The notes: generated by a model not told the origin, from the letters alone. Counted from the stretch's first letter, positions 1 through 8,359 are shown. The stretch is DNA of 47,368 nt from Novosphingobium beihaiense (GCF_022832375.1 NZ_JALHLG010000032.1:1-47368); one strand, 5' to 3'. Program-made: numbers and translations.

Positions 1-33
1 ATAACCCCTCCGTCACGCACTGCGTGCGCGACA

Positions 34-62
34 CCTCCCCATTGGCTCCGCCAACAGGGAGG
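34..62. repeat. Intergenic palindromic repeat (REP-like)
   Basis: CCTCCCCATTGGC and GCCAACAGGGAGG form a near-perfect stem around a 3-nt loop just beyond the 3' end of the leftmost gene, which is on the minus strand. The preceding bases (about 12-32) hold a second imperfect palindrome built on GCACTGCGTGC. From memory, paired palindromes of this kind recur between genes in sphingomonad genomes. It could also act as a transcript end for the minus-strand gene. Confidence 0.4.
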
Positions 63-77
63 AGTTACGCCAAAGCC

Positions 78-557
78 TCAGAAACGCGCCCTGACACCGG
101 CAGCCAGGTAGTGATCGCCGATATTGCCTTTCAGGTCGATATTCGGGAACACCGGCATGGCCACAGTGCCATAGGCCCGCAGATCGCCGCCGATGAAACG
201 GGCGCCCACGCCCAGCGCCAGCGAAGCGGGCAAGCGATAGGCCGCTTCGACCTTGCCGAAAATCTTGGTGCCCGAATTGTCGCACTTGCCGTCCGAGACC
301 CGGTCGCCGCTATTCTCGTTGAAGCACTGCGAGTCGATATTCTCGTAACCGGAGTGATCGCGGTGGTGGAAGAATACGCCCGCACCGGGCGTGATCGAAA
401 AGCCGCCATCCTCGATCACCGGCACACCGGCGGCGATCTCGGCGCCCCAGTCACCTTCGGAGCGGGCAACGTTGGCCTCGCCAACGATCTGGGCGGCGGC
501 AGGAGAAGCCGCCAGAGCGACGGGCAGAGCGACACCTGCGATGAGACGAAATTTCAC
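78..557 (-). CDS. Small outer-membrane beta-barrel-like protein with signal peptide
   Basis: A 159-residue protein with a clear Sec signal peptide ending in an AAAQ-type cleavage site near residue 22. Alternating hydrophobic/polar stretches and a C-terminal aromatic residue (ARF) resemble small outer-membrane barrels. Two cysteines (in SQCFNEN and GKCDNSG) could form a disulfide in an exposed loop. No named family is recognised, so the barrel call is inference from the signal peptide, glycine-rich strands and terminal Phe. It is divergent from the EF-hand gene to its right. Confidence 0.6.
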   Translation of the reverse strand: MKFRLIAGVALPVALAASPAAAQIVGEANVARSEGDWGAEIAAGVPVIEDGGFSITPGAGVFFHHRDHSGYENIDSQCFNENSGDRVSDGKCDNSGTKIFGKVEAAYRLPASLALGVGARFIGGDLRAYGTVAMPVFPNIDLKGNIGDHYLAAGVRARF

Positions 558-764
558 GTTGAATCCTTAGCTTAGGTAAGGCGCCTTGCTGTACCGCCGA
601 GCCCTGCCGGGCGGCAAGACAGGCGGACTCGCCTTGCCGCGATGGCGGCTCCATCCACCCCGGGCCGGTGCCGCAAGGCTCGCGCCAGCTTCGCGCGATA
701 CATCTTCCGGTCAGAAAACCGGGCCTACATGCCCTCTCCAGACCTCTATTGCCGGAGCCCCCCT

Positions 765-1193
765 ATGGCATTTTCCCGTACTCTTGCACTGTGCCTTACC
801 CTGACCGCGCTTATCCCCGCCATCGCGCAGGCCGCCACGGCCGAAGCCGCCAGCAAGGCGATAGAAAGCCTGCGCGCCGCCGATACCGATCATGACGGCG
901 CCGTGACCCGCGCCGAACTGACGGCCTATCGCGATGGCCAATGGCCCCGTTTCGACCGCAATTCCGATGGCTATTTCAGCCAGGACGATCTGCCCGGCCT
1001 GCTGCGCGGCCGCTGGAACGGCGACAAGCTGACCAAGCTGCGCGACACCTACGACAGCGACCGGGACGGCCGCATCAGCCGCCGCGAATTCACCACCGGC
1101 CCGGCCCCCGCGTTCGACAAGGCCGATGCCGATCACGACGGCCGCGTGACCGAAGCCGAACTCAAGACAGCACTGGCGGCTGCGCGCAACTGA
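765..1193 (+). CDS. Secreted EF-hand calcium-binding protein
   Basis: 142 residues when started at the ATG at 765, which places a normal signal peptide (MAFSRT... to AIAQAA) at the N-terminus. An upstream in-frame ATG at 642 would add an unlikely arginine-rich leader. Four canonical EF-hand loops of the DxDxDG type are visible at about residues 40-51, 64-75, 97-108 and 121-132 (for example DTDHDGAVTRAE and DADHDGRVTEAE). All four keep Asp at position 1, Gly at 6 and an acidic residue at 12, so calcium binding is likely. It is presumably periplasmic; partner and role are unknown. Confidence 0.75.
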   Translation: MAFSRTLALCLTLTALIPAIAQAATAEAASKAIESLRAADTDHDGAVTRAELTAYRDGQWPRFDRNSDGYFSQDDLPGLLRGRWNGDKLTKLRDTYDSDRDGRISRREFTTGPAPAFDKADADHDGRVTEAELKTALAAARN

Positions 1194-1228
1194 AGACGCG
1201 CCGCGCTTCCCCAAAAAGTGAAGGAAAA

Positions 1229-1274
1229 CGCCCGGCGCAGGCTGGAGTGAGGGAGAGAGCTCCCGCGCCGGGCG
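1229..1274 (-). terminator. Rho-independent terminator of the aldehyde dehydrogenase gene
   Basis: A perfect 10-bp inverted repeat (CGCCCGGCGC / GCGCCGGGCG) with a long loop lies just past the stop codon of the minus-strand dehydrogenase. On that strand the second arm is followed by GTTTTCC. Confidence 0.6.
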
Positions 1275-1284
1275 CAGATCAGCC

Positions 1285-2808
1285 TTAGAAGAAGCCGAGC
1301 TTCTTGGGGCTGTAGCTGACCAGCAGGTTCTTGGTCTGCTGATAGTGATCGAGCATCATCTTGTGCGTCTCGCGCCCGATGCCCGATCCCTTGTAGCCGC
1401 CAAAGGCCGCATGGGCGGGATAGGCGTGGTAGCAGTTGGTCCACACACGCCCGGCCTCGATCGCGCGGCCGACGCGGTAACAGGTGTTGGCATCGCGGCT
1501 CCACACACCCGCGCCGAGGCCGAACATCGTATCGTTGGCGATCTCCAGCGCGTCCTCGACCGTCTTGAAAGTGGTCGTCGAAACCACCGGGCCGAAGATC
1601 TCCTCCTGAAAGATGCGCATCTTGTTGTGGCCCTTGAACACGGTCGGCTGCACATAGAAACCGCCCGCAAGATCGCCTTCCAGCTTCGCCGCGCCGCCGC
1701 CGATCAGCACTTCGGCGCCTTCGCTGCGGCCGATATCGAGATAGCTCAGGATCTTCTTCTGCTGTTCCTCGCTGGCCTGCGCGCCGATCATGGTTTCCAT
1801 GTCGAGCGGGCTGCCCTGCCGGATCGCGGCGACGCGCTTCAGCGCCTTTTCCATGAACTTGTCGTAGACCGATTCCTGGATCAGCGCGCGGCTGGGGCAG
1901 GTGCAGACCTCGCCCTGATTGAGCGCGAACATCACGAAGCCCTCGATCGCCTTGTCGAGGAAATCGTCATCCTCATTGCACACGTCGGCGAAGAAGATGT
2001 TGGGGCTCTTGCCGCCCAGTTCCAGCGTTACGGGAATCAGGTTCTCGCTGGCATACTGCATGATCAGCTTGCCGGTGCTGGTCTCGCCGGTGAACGCGAT
2101 CTTGGCGATGCGCTTGGACGAAGCAAGCGGCTTGCCCGCCTCCACGCCGAAGCCATTGACCACATTGAGCACGCCGTCCGGCAGCAGATCGGCGATCAGC
2201 TCCATCAGCACCATGATCGAGGCCGGAGTCTGCTCGGCAGGCTTGAGCACCACGCAATTGCCCGCCGCGAGCGCCGGTGCAATCTTCCAGGCCGCCATCA
2301 GCAGCGGGAAGTTCCACGGAATGATCTGCCCGACCACGCCGAGCGGCTCATGGAAGTGATAGCCCACGGTATCGTTGTCGATCTGCGAGATCGAGCCTTC
2401 CTGCGAGCGGATGCAGCCCGCGAAATAGCGGAAGTGATCGATCGCCAGCGGAATGTCGGCCGCAGTGGTCTCGCGGATCGGCTTGCCGTTGTCCCAGGTC
2501 TCGGCGAGCGCCAGCTTGCCAAGGTTCTCCTCCATGCGGTCGGCGATTCGGGTAAGCACCAGCGACCGCTCGGCCGGAGAGGCGCGGCCCCAGGCGCCCT
2601 TGGCGGCATGCGCGGCATCCAGCGCCAGTTCGATATCGGCCGCATCCGAGCGCGCAACCTGACAGACCGCCTTCCCGGTAATCGGCGAGACATTATCGAA
2701 ATAACGGCCCGCACTGGGTGCCACCCAGCGGCCGCCGATGAAATTGTCATAGGACTTGGCGAAGGGCGCCTGCAGAGTGCTGGCGCGTTCGGCTACCATC
2801 TGATCCAT
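1285..2808 (-). CDS. aldB: NAD(P)-dependent aldehyde dehydrogenase, AldB/ExaC type
   Basis: 507 residues, the usual length for the family. It oxidises aldehydes (acetaldehyde in characterised AldB/ExaC members) to acids in the cytosol. Visible motifs: the cofactor-site segment [11 protein letters not shown] near 158-168, FTGETSTGK near 239-247, the general-base segment LELGGKSPN (Glu263) and the catalytic cysteine in [11 protein letters not shown] (Cys302, with the second Cys304 typical of this subgroup). EEIFGPVV and the C-terminal [19 protein letters not shown] follow. Genes of this type usually sit beside an AcoR-family regulator and a DUF779 gene. Here neither is adjacent, but an AcoR-type regulator lies 25 kb to the right, and a palindrome upstream (2920-2937) matches one upstream of that regulator. 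Confidence 0.9.
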   Translation of the reverse strand: MDQMVAERASTLQAPFAKSYDNFIGGRWVAPSAGRYFDNVSPITGKAVCQVARSDAADIELALDAAHAAKGAWGRASPAERSLVLTRIADRMEENLGKLALAETWDNGKPIRETTAADIPLAIDHFRYFAGCIRSQEGSISQIDNDTVGYHFHEPLGVVGQIIPWNFPLLMAAWKIAPALAAGNCVVLKPAEQTPASIMVLMELIADLLPDGVLNVVNGFGVEAGKPLASSKRIAKIAFTGETSTGKLIMQYASENLIPVTLELGGKSPNIFFADVCNEDDDFLDKAIEGFVMFALNQGEVCTCPSRALIQESVYDKFMEKALKRVAAIRQGSPLDMETMIGAQASEEQQKKILSYLDIGRSEGAEVLIGGGAAKLEGDLAGGFYVQPTVFKGHNKMRIFQEEIFGPVVSTTTFKTVEDALEIANDTMFGLGAGVWSRDANTCYRVGRAIEAGRVWTNCYHAYPAHAAFGGYKGSGIGRETHKMMLDHYQQTKNLLVSYSPKKLGFF

Positions 2809-2919
2809 GGGGTGATCCTCTCACGTTTGGAGCGGGCCTCCTGCCCGCCTTTCCGTGAGACGGACATGCGCGATTCGTTACAATGAAGGGAGAGGGGCTG
2901 GCGCCGTGACAGGGCGGAT

Positions 2920-2937
2920 TGTCTCAGGGGTGAGACA
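2920..2937. promoter_or_regulatory. Candidate operator for the AcoR-type regulator
   Basis: TGTCTCAggggTGAGACA is a perfect 7-bp inverted repeat with a 4-nt spacer, about 110 bp upstream of the dehydrogenase start codon. The same layout (TGTCCCGgaaaCGGGACA) occurs at 28255-28272, upstream of the AcoR-type regulator gene. Assignment to that regulator is inference from the shared pattern and from known aldB-acoR gene pairing. Confidence 0.5.
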
Positions 2938-3056
2938 GAGCGGCGGGAGCGTTGACCTTTCATCTGCGTCCGGTTCCGCCCGGCAAGCTGGCTGGAGTGC
3001 CGTGGACACATCCGGTGCGGCTCTCAACGGCAGCTTGTCACCGATTCAATCCGAAA

Positions 3057-3079
3057 GCCGACGTTCTGGAACCGTCGGC
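3057..3079 (-). terminator. Possible terminator after kpsS
   Basis: GCCGACG and CGTCGGC form a 7-bp stem that extends into the loop (TTC/GAA) just beyond the kpsS stop codon on the minus strand. The following bases contain only a short T run (CTTTCGG), so termination is uncertain. Confidence 0.3.
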
Positions 3080-3132
3080 ATAGCGGACATACCTGCAGTG
3101 CGAATCAACACCACTCGCTCCCTTATGGCCGC

Positions 3133-4419
3133 TCATTCTGGCGCAATCGGCCGGCCTTCGAGGCGGGCGACAGCATGGCGCACCACTTTGTCCAGCGCCT
3201 CTTCCGAGAAGAAACCGCCCGGAATCAGGCAGCGCTCGATCAACACGCGGCGAAATGCCGCGAAGGTTGCCTCGTCCGGGGCGATGGGATCGCCCCAGAA
3301 AGCGTCCAGTCCGTTCTGGCAGGTCAGGTCCGCAACGTCGTAGACCGCATGGCCCAGCACTACGACGGGCACTCTGGCAGCCAGCGCGAAAGTGCCGCTG
3401 GTGCTGTTGACCGTAACCATCCCGCGCGCAGCACGCGTTACCGGCACGATATCGCCCCAGGCCAGGTAATCGACGCGGTCCGCGACGCCGAAGCGCGCGG
3501 CCAGATCGGCGGTTTCCTGCTCCCAGTTGCGCACGCCGTTATCGAGCGGGTGCTCCTTGACCACCAGGCGCGTACCTGCGGGCGCATGGGCAGCGAACGA
3601 AGCGATGACCATTTGGATCGCCGGCAGCATCCCGGCAAAAGGTGAATGCAGGCGGATCTGCGCATCGGAATCGAGCTGGAGCGGAAACAGGTAATAGGGC
3701 CCGCCGTCCCGGGCGAGCCGTTTGAGCAGCCCCGCCGAGGAGGCCTCGCGCGCCTTGCGGCGGCGCAGCTTGCGCCACCAGCCCATGCCTTCAACAACCG
3801 GGTGCCAGGGGCGGTGATTGCTCCAGCCCGGATAGTGCCAGCGGGTCAACACGTCGGCCGCGTTGTAGATCAGCCCCTCCAGCGCGCGGCGGCGGAACGA
3901 GGCGGGCACCTGCGCGTGCGGCGGGACCGGGGGCAGAGCGGCGGCGATCTCACGATACCAAGCCGGATCGCGCGGCAGCGAGGAGTGCCCATTAACTCCG
4001 CCCAGTTCCAGCGTCACCCAGTCGGGACGGATATAGCCTTCGTCGAAGACGTGAACCGGCACGCTGGCCTCGCGGCAGATACGGATCGCGGGCATGTGGT
4101 GGTCGCGGCAATCGCCGAACAGGACGACATCTGTGATCCCCTTGTCCGCCAGAAGCCGGGTAAAGAAGGCAGGCCATTCGGCCAGCGTGCCGCGGTACTC
4201 GATTCCGTTCGGCAGGCGCCAGAACACCCGGTCTCCGCCGTTGAAATTGACCTTGTGGACAGTATGCCCCTCACGGATCAGCTCTTGCCCCAGACGCCGG
4301 AACAACGGCCCCATCAACCCCTGCAGCAGGAGAACGGTGCGAGGCTTGTTCAAAGAGCGATGCAGTGAGCCGTCCTGAAGTTGATCTGCCGCCACGGTTC
4401 GAAAATCATGCATCCGCAA
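3133..4419 (-). CDS. kpsS: KpsS-family capsule polysaccharide beta-Kdo transferase
   Basis: 428 residues, close to the usual 390-430 of KpsS. In characterised group 2 capsules KpsS adds the first beta-linked Kdo to lysophosphatidylglycerol, beginning the linker on which the capsule chain is carried. Family features seen: the N-terminal segment LLLQGLMGPLFRRLGQEL (about 30-47), FDEGYIRPDWVTLE near 125-138, the CMP-Kdo-binding-type KEHP motif at 288-291, NSTSGTFAL near 338-345, and VVVLGHAVYD near 352-361. It is transcribed away from the LTA-synthase-like gene across a 227-bp intergenic region with two perfect inverted repeats. It lies apart from kpsC, unlike the usual kpsCS pair. Call by motif recognition only. 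Confidence 0.85.
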   Translation of the reverse strand: MRMHDFRTVAADQLQDGSLHRSLNKPRTVLLLQGLMGPLFRRLGQELIREGHTVHKVNFNGGDRVFWRLPNGIEYRGTLAEWPAFFTRLLADKGITDVVLFGDCRDHHMPAIRICREASVPVHVFDEGYIRPDWVTLELGGVNGHSSLPRDPAWYREIAAALPPVPPHAQVPASFRRRALEGLIYNAADVLTRWHYPGWSNHRPWHPVVEGMGWWRKLRRRKAREASSAGLLKRLARDGGPYYLFPLQLDSDAQIRLHSPFAGMLPAIQMVIASFAAHAPAGTRLVVKEHPLDNGVRNWEQETADLAARFGVADRVDYLAWGDIVPVTRAARGMVTVNSTSGTFALAARVPVVVLGHAVYDVADLTCQNGLDAFWGDPIAPDEATFAAFRRVLIERCLIPGGFFSEEALDKVVRHAVARLEGRPIAPE

Positions 4420-4475
4420 AAACGTCTAGCTCCGTAAGAACATCGTAGCCCCCTCCGGCAACCGGGCTGCAAGCG

Positions 4476-4529
4476 ATACGCCCGCCGGGCGTATGCCAAG
4501 GATGTCTTGCAGGTCGTTAGTCCTGCAAG
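4476..4529. promoter_or_regulatory. Two adjacent inverted repeats in a divergent promoter region
   Basis: ATACGCCC-gcc-GGGCGTAT (4476-4494) and CTTGCAGG-tcgttagt-CCTGCAAG (4506-4529) are both perfect 8-bp inverted repeats. They lie between the divergent kpsS and LTA-synthase-like genes. They may be operators or leader hairpins; no regulator can be named. Confidence 0.4.
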
Positions 4530-4646
4530 CGGCCTGCTGCAAGTCCGCGGCACCATACGCTGGATGACAGTACCGGCCATCGCCGCTATGAGGCCTCCCC
4601 GCTGCCCGTCGCACGGGCCCGACACAGGCGATGATACGACCCGACA

Positions 4647-6134
4647 GTGACTTTCAATGGACCGATATTCGCTGCGGCAATGGCTGGTGTTTTTGCCGGT
4701 TCGGGCATGTTGGACGCTCTGGTGCGCCCTCGTTCTCCTGCCGGGCTGCGATCCTGGCAAGGCCTGTGGCTGCTCGCCTCTATGGCGGCGGCGCTCTATG
4801 GCCTGTTTCTGGGACTGACCGGCAACGGCGTAGTGGCGATGGTGCTCGCGCTGGCTGGGCAGGCGCTGCTGACGGTGGCCTCCAATGCCAAGCATGCCAT
4901 GCTGGGCGAGCCCTTGCTGTTCTCCGATCTGGCCCTGATCGGCGCGGTCTTTCGTCACCCCCAGTTCTATCTTTCCGCGGTGCGGCTGTGGCAGCGCATG
5001 CTCGCCTCGCTCGCCGCCGCGGTGCTGGTGGGGACGGTTGTCTGGCTATCGCACTCGGCCCCGGGCGCGCGCCTGGCGGGTCTCGCGGTCATGGCGGGAG
5101 GGCTCGGTGTGCTCGCACTGTCGTTGCTCCTGCCACCTTGGAAGGCCCTGGCGCGCACTCCCGATGCCGCGGCGGACACCCGCCGGCATGGCTTGCTCCC
5201 CACGATCCTCCTCTACTGGCGGCGCTGGCGGGCGGAGAGGGATCCTGTGCTCTGCGCCGAGCCGGCACGCCACACGCCCACCGATCCTCCCGAACTCGTC
5301 GTCATGATCCAGTGCGAGAGTTTCGCCGATCCGGCCGAACTGTTCGCCGACCCTGCACGGACACTGCCCGGCCTGGAAGAAGCGCGTTCACGCGCGATGC
5401 AATGGGGCAACCTCGAAGTCAGCGGTTTCGGAGCCTACACCATGCGCACCGAGTATGGAGTTTTGTTCGGCCGCGACGAAGCGGCACTCGGCTTTCGGCG
5501 CTACGACCCCTTCCTGACGGCCCTGGGCGAGGGGAGTTACGCACTGCCCGCCCGCCTGGAGGGATGGCGCTCGCTGTTTGCCCACCCGCACGACATGCGG
5601 TTCTACGGGCGGCATGAAATCATGCCCGCGGGCGGGTTCGCCGAACTGGTGGGCGAAGAGCGCTTTGCTCCTCCGGCGCCGGGCGAAGGCCGCTACGTTA
5701 CCGACGCCGCAATGGCCGACGTGATCCTCGATCTTGCCGTGGCTGCAAGACAACCAAGCCTGATCTACGCAGTGACCATCGAAAACCACGGCCCCTGGGC
5801 GCCCGATGCGCGCGGCGGCGGCGATCCAGATCTTGTCGAGGGCTATATGCGCCTCGTGCGCCATGGTGACGCGATGCTCTCCGCCTTGGCGCAGCGCTTG
5901 GCCGCGCTGGGACGCCCCGCCCTGCTGGTGTTCTTCGGCGATCATCGCCCGAGCATTCCCGGGGCCTCGGTCCCGGGCGGTGCACGGCATACGCCCTACG
6001 TGATGATACGCATGGATGAGCAAGGGCGCGTGGTTCCCGGCGGCAATCGCCGTATCGACCTCACGCCTGCACAATTACATCATGCCGTGCTCGACACTGT
6101 TCTGGGCGCACAGGTCTTCCCTGGCACCCCATAG
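4647..6134 (+). CDS. LTA-synthase-like membrane sulfatase-fold phosphotransferase
   Basis: 495 residues. About five N-terminal membrane helices (within residues 5-165) are followed by an extracytoplasmic alkaline-phosphatase/sulfatase-fold domain, the LtaS/OpgB architecture. Metal and catalytic residues line up with LtaS: Glu224 in MIQCESF, the Thr nucleophile (Thr268) in YTMRTEYGVLFG, His381 in ENHGPW, and Asp432-His433 in FFGDHRPS. LtaS relatives transfer phosphoglycerol or related head groups from phospholipid to a glycan, so decoration of the capsule or its lipid is plausible but inferred. The start is a GTG at 4647; an ATG at 4680 would also keep the first helix. Flanked by kpsS (divergent) and lipid-hydroxylase-like genes. 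Confidence 0.75.
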   Translation: MTFNGPIFAAAMAGVFAGSGMLDALVRPRSPAGLRSWQGLWLLASMAAALYGLFLGLTGNGVVAMVLALAGQALLTVASNAKHAMLGEPLLFSDLALIGAVFRHPQFYLSAVRLWQRMLASLAAAVLVGTVVWLSHSAPGARLAGLAVMAGGLGVLALSLLLPPWKALARTPDAAADTRRHGLLPTILLYWRRWRAERDPVLCAEPARHTPTDPPELVVMIQCESFADPAELFADPARTLPGLEEARSRAMQWGNLEVSGFGAYTMRTEYGVLFGRDEAALGFRRYDPFLTALGEGSYALPARLEGWRSLFAHPHDMRFYGRHEIMPAGGFAELVGEERFAPPAPGEGRYVTDAAMADVILDLAVAARQPSLIYAVTIENHGPWAPDARGGGDPDLVEGYMRLVRHGDAMLSALAQRLAALGRPALLVFFGDHRPSIPGASVPGGARHTPYVMIRMDEQGRVVPGGNRRIDLTPAQLHHAVLDTVLGAQVFPGTP

Positions 6135-6304
6135 AGCAGACTTTTCATGCCGGAAAACATCATTAACATTACGTATAGTGTGAAGGGCATTTTTTATCTT
6201 GGGTGTTGAAAAGACACATCTTATCGCATCTTGTCGCAAACCCTGAAGCTGACAGGTATTTCGGCTTGACAGGAATGCCTGCCTACTGTCCAGAATCCCG
6301 GGCA

Positions 6305-6946
6305 ATGCGAGATCCGGTTCCCAGTTCCCAACACATCAGGTTGTTTCAGAATAAGCGCCTGGAGAAGCTTACGCTGATCTCACCGCGTACTTTCGCGCTG
6401 AGCTGGGCTGTCATACTCCCGTCGATCGCATGGGCTGGCTGGATGGGGATTAAAGACCATCCTCTCCATCCGCTGTTCGTAGCCGAACTGGTCGCGGCCG
6501 GTCTGTTCGCTTGGACTCTTTTTGAATACGCTATGCACCGTTATCTGTTTCACTGGGATTGCGAACGGCCCGCGGTGAAATGGTTCGTCTACCTGATCCA
6601 CGGCAACCACCATACCAACCCCAACGATCCCATGCGCGGACTGATGCCGCTGGCGGTCAGCGTGCCGGTAGGCGGATTGATCTGGCTTGCCTTCCTCGCC
6701 CTCATGGGCGCGGACGGAACCTGGCTGTTCCTGGGTTTCATGACCGGCTACGTGTGTTACGATACCGTGCACTTCGCCTGCCACCAGTGGACGATGCATT
6801 CACGGGTCGGCAAGATGTTCAAGCGCCACCACATGCGGCACCACTGCGTCAACGAGAACGCCAACTTCGCGATCTCGGCGCTGTTCTGGGACCGTGTGTT
6901 CGGCTCGCGCATCCGCTCGCTCAAGCGGAACGGCATCCAAGAGTAA
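6305..6946 (+). CDS. Fatty acid/sphingolipid hydroxylase-superfamily membrane protein (FA2H-like)
   Basis: 213 residues from the ATG at 6305. The frame is open to a GTG at 6203 and an ATG at 6275, but the extra residues look unlike coding sequence and no start has a strong ribosome site. The histidine-box pattern of the membrane di-iron hydroxylase family is complete: HRYLFH (78-83), HGNHH (99-103), HFACHQWTMH (156-165) and HHMRHH (175-180), interleaved with hydrophobic helices near 28-50, 58-76 and 112-152. FA2H-type enzymes 2-hydroxylate fatty acyl groups of sphingolipids, and sphingomonads carry 2-hydroxy fatty acids in their glycosphingolipids. The exact substrate here is inference. It is followed after 5 bp by the AspH-type gene, so the two are probably co-transcribed. 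Confidence 0.7.
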   Translation: MRDPVPSSQHIRLFQNKRLEKLTLISPRTFALSWAVILPSIAWAGWMGIKDHPLHPLFVAELVAAGLFAWTLFEYAMHRYLFHWDCERPAVKWFVYLIHGNHHTNPNDPMRGLMPLAVSVPVGGLIWLAFLALMGADGTWLFLGFMTGYVCYDTVHFACHQWTMHSRVGKMFKRHHMRHHCVNENANFAISALFWDRVFGSRIRSLKRNGIQE

Positions 6947-6951
6947 CGCTT

Positions 6952-7731
6952 GTGAACTGGCAGAAGACCGTTAATGCGCGGGGCTGGAAAGTGCCCTTCG
7001 TGGGCAAGTCGCTGTTCCAGATCGGTAAAGATCTACGCCCGAAAATCGACGCGATAATCATGCGCAATTCGCGGGTTCCGGACGCGGCCGTGCAGGACAA
7101 GGCCTTCTTCCCCTGGATCGCCGAGTTGGAACGCCACTGGGAAGCGATTCGCGACGAAGCCGTGCGCATCCGCGCCGAGGACATTCCCTCGCTGGGCGAT
7201 ATCTCCTTCGATCACGGGCGCATCGCCGCCGACCGGCGCTGGCGTGCCTTCTTCCTCAAGGGTTACGGCTACCGCATGCCCGGCAATGCCGCGCGCGCGC
7301 CGGTCACCGCCGCGCTGATTGAGAATGTGCCCGGGCTCGTCACCGCGAACTTCTCGGTGATGGAGGCGGGCGGCCACATTCCGCGCCACTGGGGCATGAC
7401 CAAGGGCATGCTCACCTACCACCTGACGCTCAAGGCCCCGCGCGAGCGCGAGAAGTGCCGCATGCATATCGAGGAGGGCGAGACCCTTCACGTTATGCAT
7501 TGGGAAGACGGGCAGTCCTTCCTGTTCGATGACATGTTCAATCACGAAGTCTGGAACGAGAGCGGGGACGACCGCTATGTCCTGCTCATCCAGATCAAGC
7601 GGCCCTGCCGGTTCTGGGGCGACCTGATCCAGAATGTCTTCCTAGGCGCCGTGCGCCATTCGCGCTTCGTGCAGGACATCCGCAAGGCCATCGAGCGGGA
7701 GGCCCGCACGCGCGGCAAGTCCCCGGCCTGA
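6952..7731 (+). CDS. Aspartyl/asparaginyl beta-hydroxylase-family dioxygenase (LpxO-like)
   Basis: 259 residues from a GTG at 6952, five bases after the previous stop; AAGAG lies a short distance upstream. The Fe(II)/2-oxoglutarate fold of the AspH/LpxO family is visible: an iron-binding His in HIPRHWGMTKG (about 142-152), then LTYHLTLKAP, then GQSFLFDDMFNHEVWN (187-202) with His198, and a basic 2-oxoglutarate-binding segment DDRYVLLIQIKRP (206-218). LpxO members hydroxylate acyl chains of lipid A. Sphingomonads generally replace LPS by glycosphingolipids, so another lipid is more likely here. Pairing with an FA2H-like gene suggests joint action on a lipid, which is inference. Confidence 0.75.
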   Translation: MNWQKTVNARGWKVPFVGKSLFQIGKDLRPKIDAIIMRNSRVPDAAVQDKAFFPWIAELERHWEAIRDEAVRIRAEDIPSLGDISFDHGRIAADRRWRAFFLKGYGYRMPGNAARAPVTAALIENVPGLVTANFSVMEAGGHIPRHWGMTKGMLTYHLTLKAPREREKCRMHIEEGETLHVMHWEDGQSFLFDDMFNHEVWNESGDDRYVLLIQIKRPCRFWGDLIQNVFLGAVRHSRFVQDIRKAIEREARTRGKSPA

Positions 7732-7763
7732 GGCGGCATGGCCAATACCCCGATCCTGTGCTA

Positions 7764-7790
7764 GTAGTAACAGGTAATACCTTTTGCTAC
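7764..7790. promoter_or_regulatory. Operator-like palindrome of the toxin-antitoxin module
   Basis: A symmetric interrupted palindrome: GTAG, five bases, GGTA-A-TACC, five bases, CTAC. Its centre contains TAATAC, a possible -10 element. GAGG, a ribosome site, follows 8 bases before the antitoxin ATG at 7803. This is the expected place for autorepression by a ribbon-helix-helix antitoxin. Confidence 0.55.
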
Positions 7791-7802
7791 GAGGTCAGGC
7801 CC

Positions 7803-8081
7803 ATGGCGACGGCAACATCGATCAAGCTCGACGACGCTCTGAAAGGGCGGATCCGCACTCTTGCGCAAAGCCGCCAGCGCACGGCGCACTGGATCATGCG
7901 CGAGGCGATCGCCCAGTATGTCGAGCGTGAGGAGAAGCGGGAGGCGCTGCGCCGCGAGACGCAGGCGGCCTGGGAGGAATTCCGGGAAACGGGCCAGCAC
8001 GCCACCGCTGACGAGGTCGGCGCATGGCTGGCAAGCTGGGGAAGCGGCGAGGAAACCGATCCGCCGCAATGCCACAAGTAA
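7803..8081 (+). CDS. Ribbon-helix-helix antitoxin (CopG/ParD-like)
   Basis: 92 residues from the ATG at 7803, which has a GAGG ribosome site; the frame is open further left but without one. The N-terminal ATATSIKLDDALKGRIRTLA and the following QRTAHWIMREAIAQYVEREE form the beta-strand plus two helices of a ribbon-helix-helix DNA-binding domain. The acidic C-terminal half (from about residue 50) would bind the toxin. It overlaps the toxin start by 13 bases, the usual coupled arrangement. The module sits inside the capsule locus. Confidence 0.8.
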   Translation: MATATSIKLDDALKGRIRTLAQSRQRTAHWIMREAIAQYVEREEKREALRRETQAAWEEFRETGQHATADEVGAWLASWGSGEETDPPQCHK

Positions 8082-8359
8082 TCTTCGCCCCGGCCGCGCT
8101 GCGCGATCTGGAGCGCTTGCGCGCCTTCCTGCGCCCCAAGGCCCCCGAAGCCGCCCACAAGGCCGGTGCGGCCATCCTGCGGGGCGTGGAAGGCCTTGGC
8201 GCCTTCCCGCGCATGGGCCGCCTGATCGACGGCATGTCCGAGCACTTTCGGGAATGGCCAATCGGTTTCGGAAACAGCGGCTATATCGCCCGCTACCGCA
8301 TCGATGGCGACCGCATCGTGATCCTGGCCGTGCGGCACCAGAAAGAGGCCGGGTTCTGA
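8069..8359 (+). CDS. RelE/ParE-family toxin
   Basis: 96 residues from the ATG at 8069, which overlaps the antitoxin end by 13 bases. The family pattern is clear: an N-terminal strand and helices (VIFAPAALRDLERLRAFLR), a helix ending in GAFPRMGRLIDGM, and C-terminal strands YIARYRIDGDRIVILAVRHQKEAG. The last is the R...VLAVRHxRE-type ending of ParE toxins. Members inhibit gyrase (ParE) or cleave mRNA (RelE). The absence of the usual RelE catalytic Lys/Arg cluster favours ParE, but this is not proven. Confidence 0.8.
   Translation: MPQVIFAPAALRDLERLRAFLRPKAPEAAHKAGAAILRGVEGLGAFPRMGRLIDGMSEHFREWPIGFGNSGYIARYRIDGDRIVILAVRHQKEAGF

Larger units (their letters stand above)
2809..3132. other. Intergenic region upstream of aldB, left border of the capsule locus
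   Basis: A 324-bp gap with no convincing gene. It holds the perfect palindrome at 2920-2937, a nearby half-site TGAGAC at 2856-2861, and the hairpin at 3057-3079 that follows kpsS. This is the junction between the aldehyde dehydrogenase and the capsule locus. Confidence 0.6.

Noticed and set aside
1345..2886. 513-codon open frame opposite the aldehyde dehydrogenase
   Set aside because: Mirror frame of a well-supported gene; no motifs or ribosome site.
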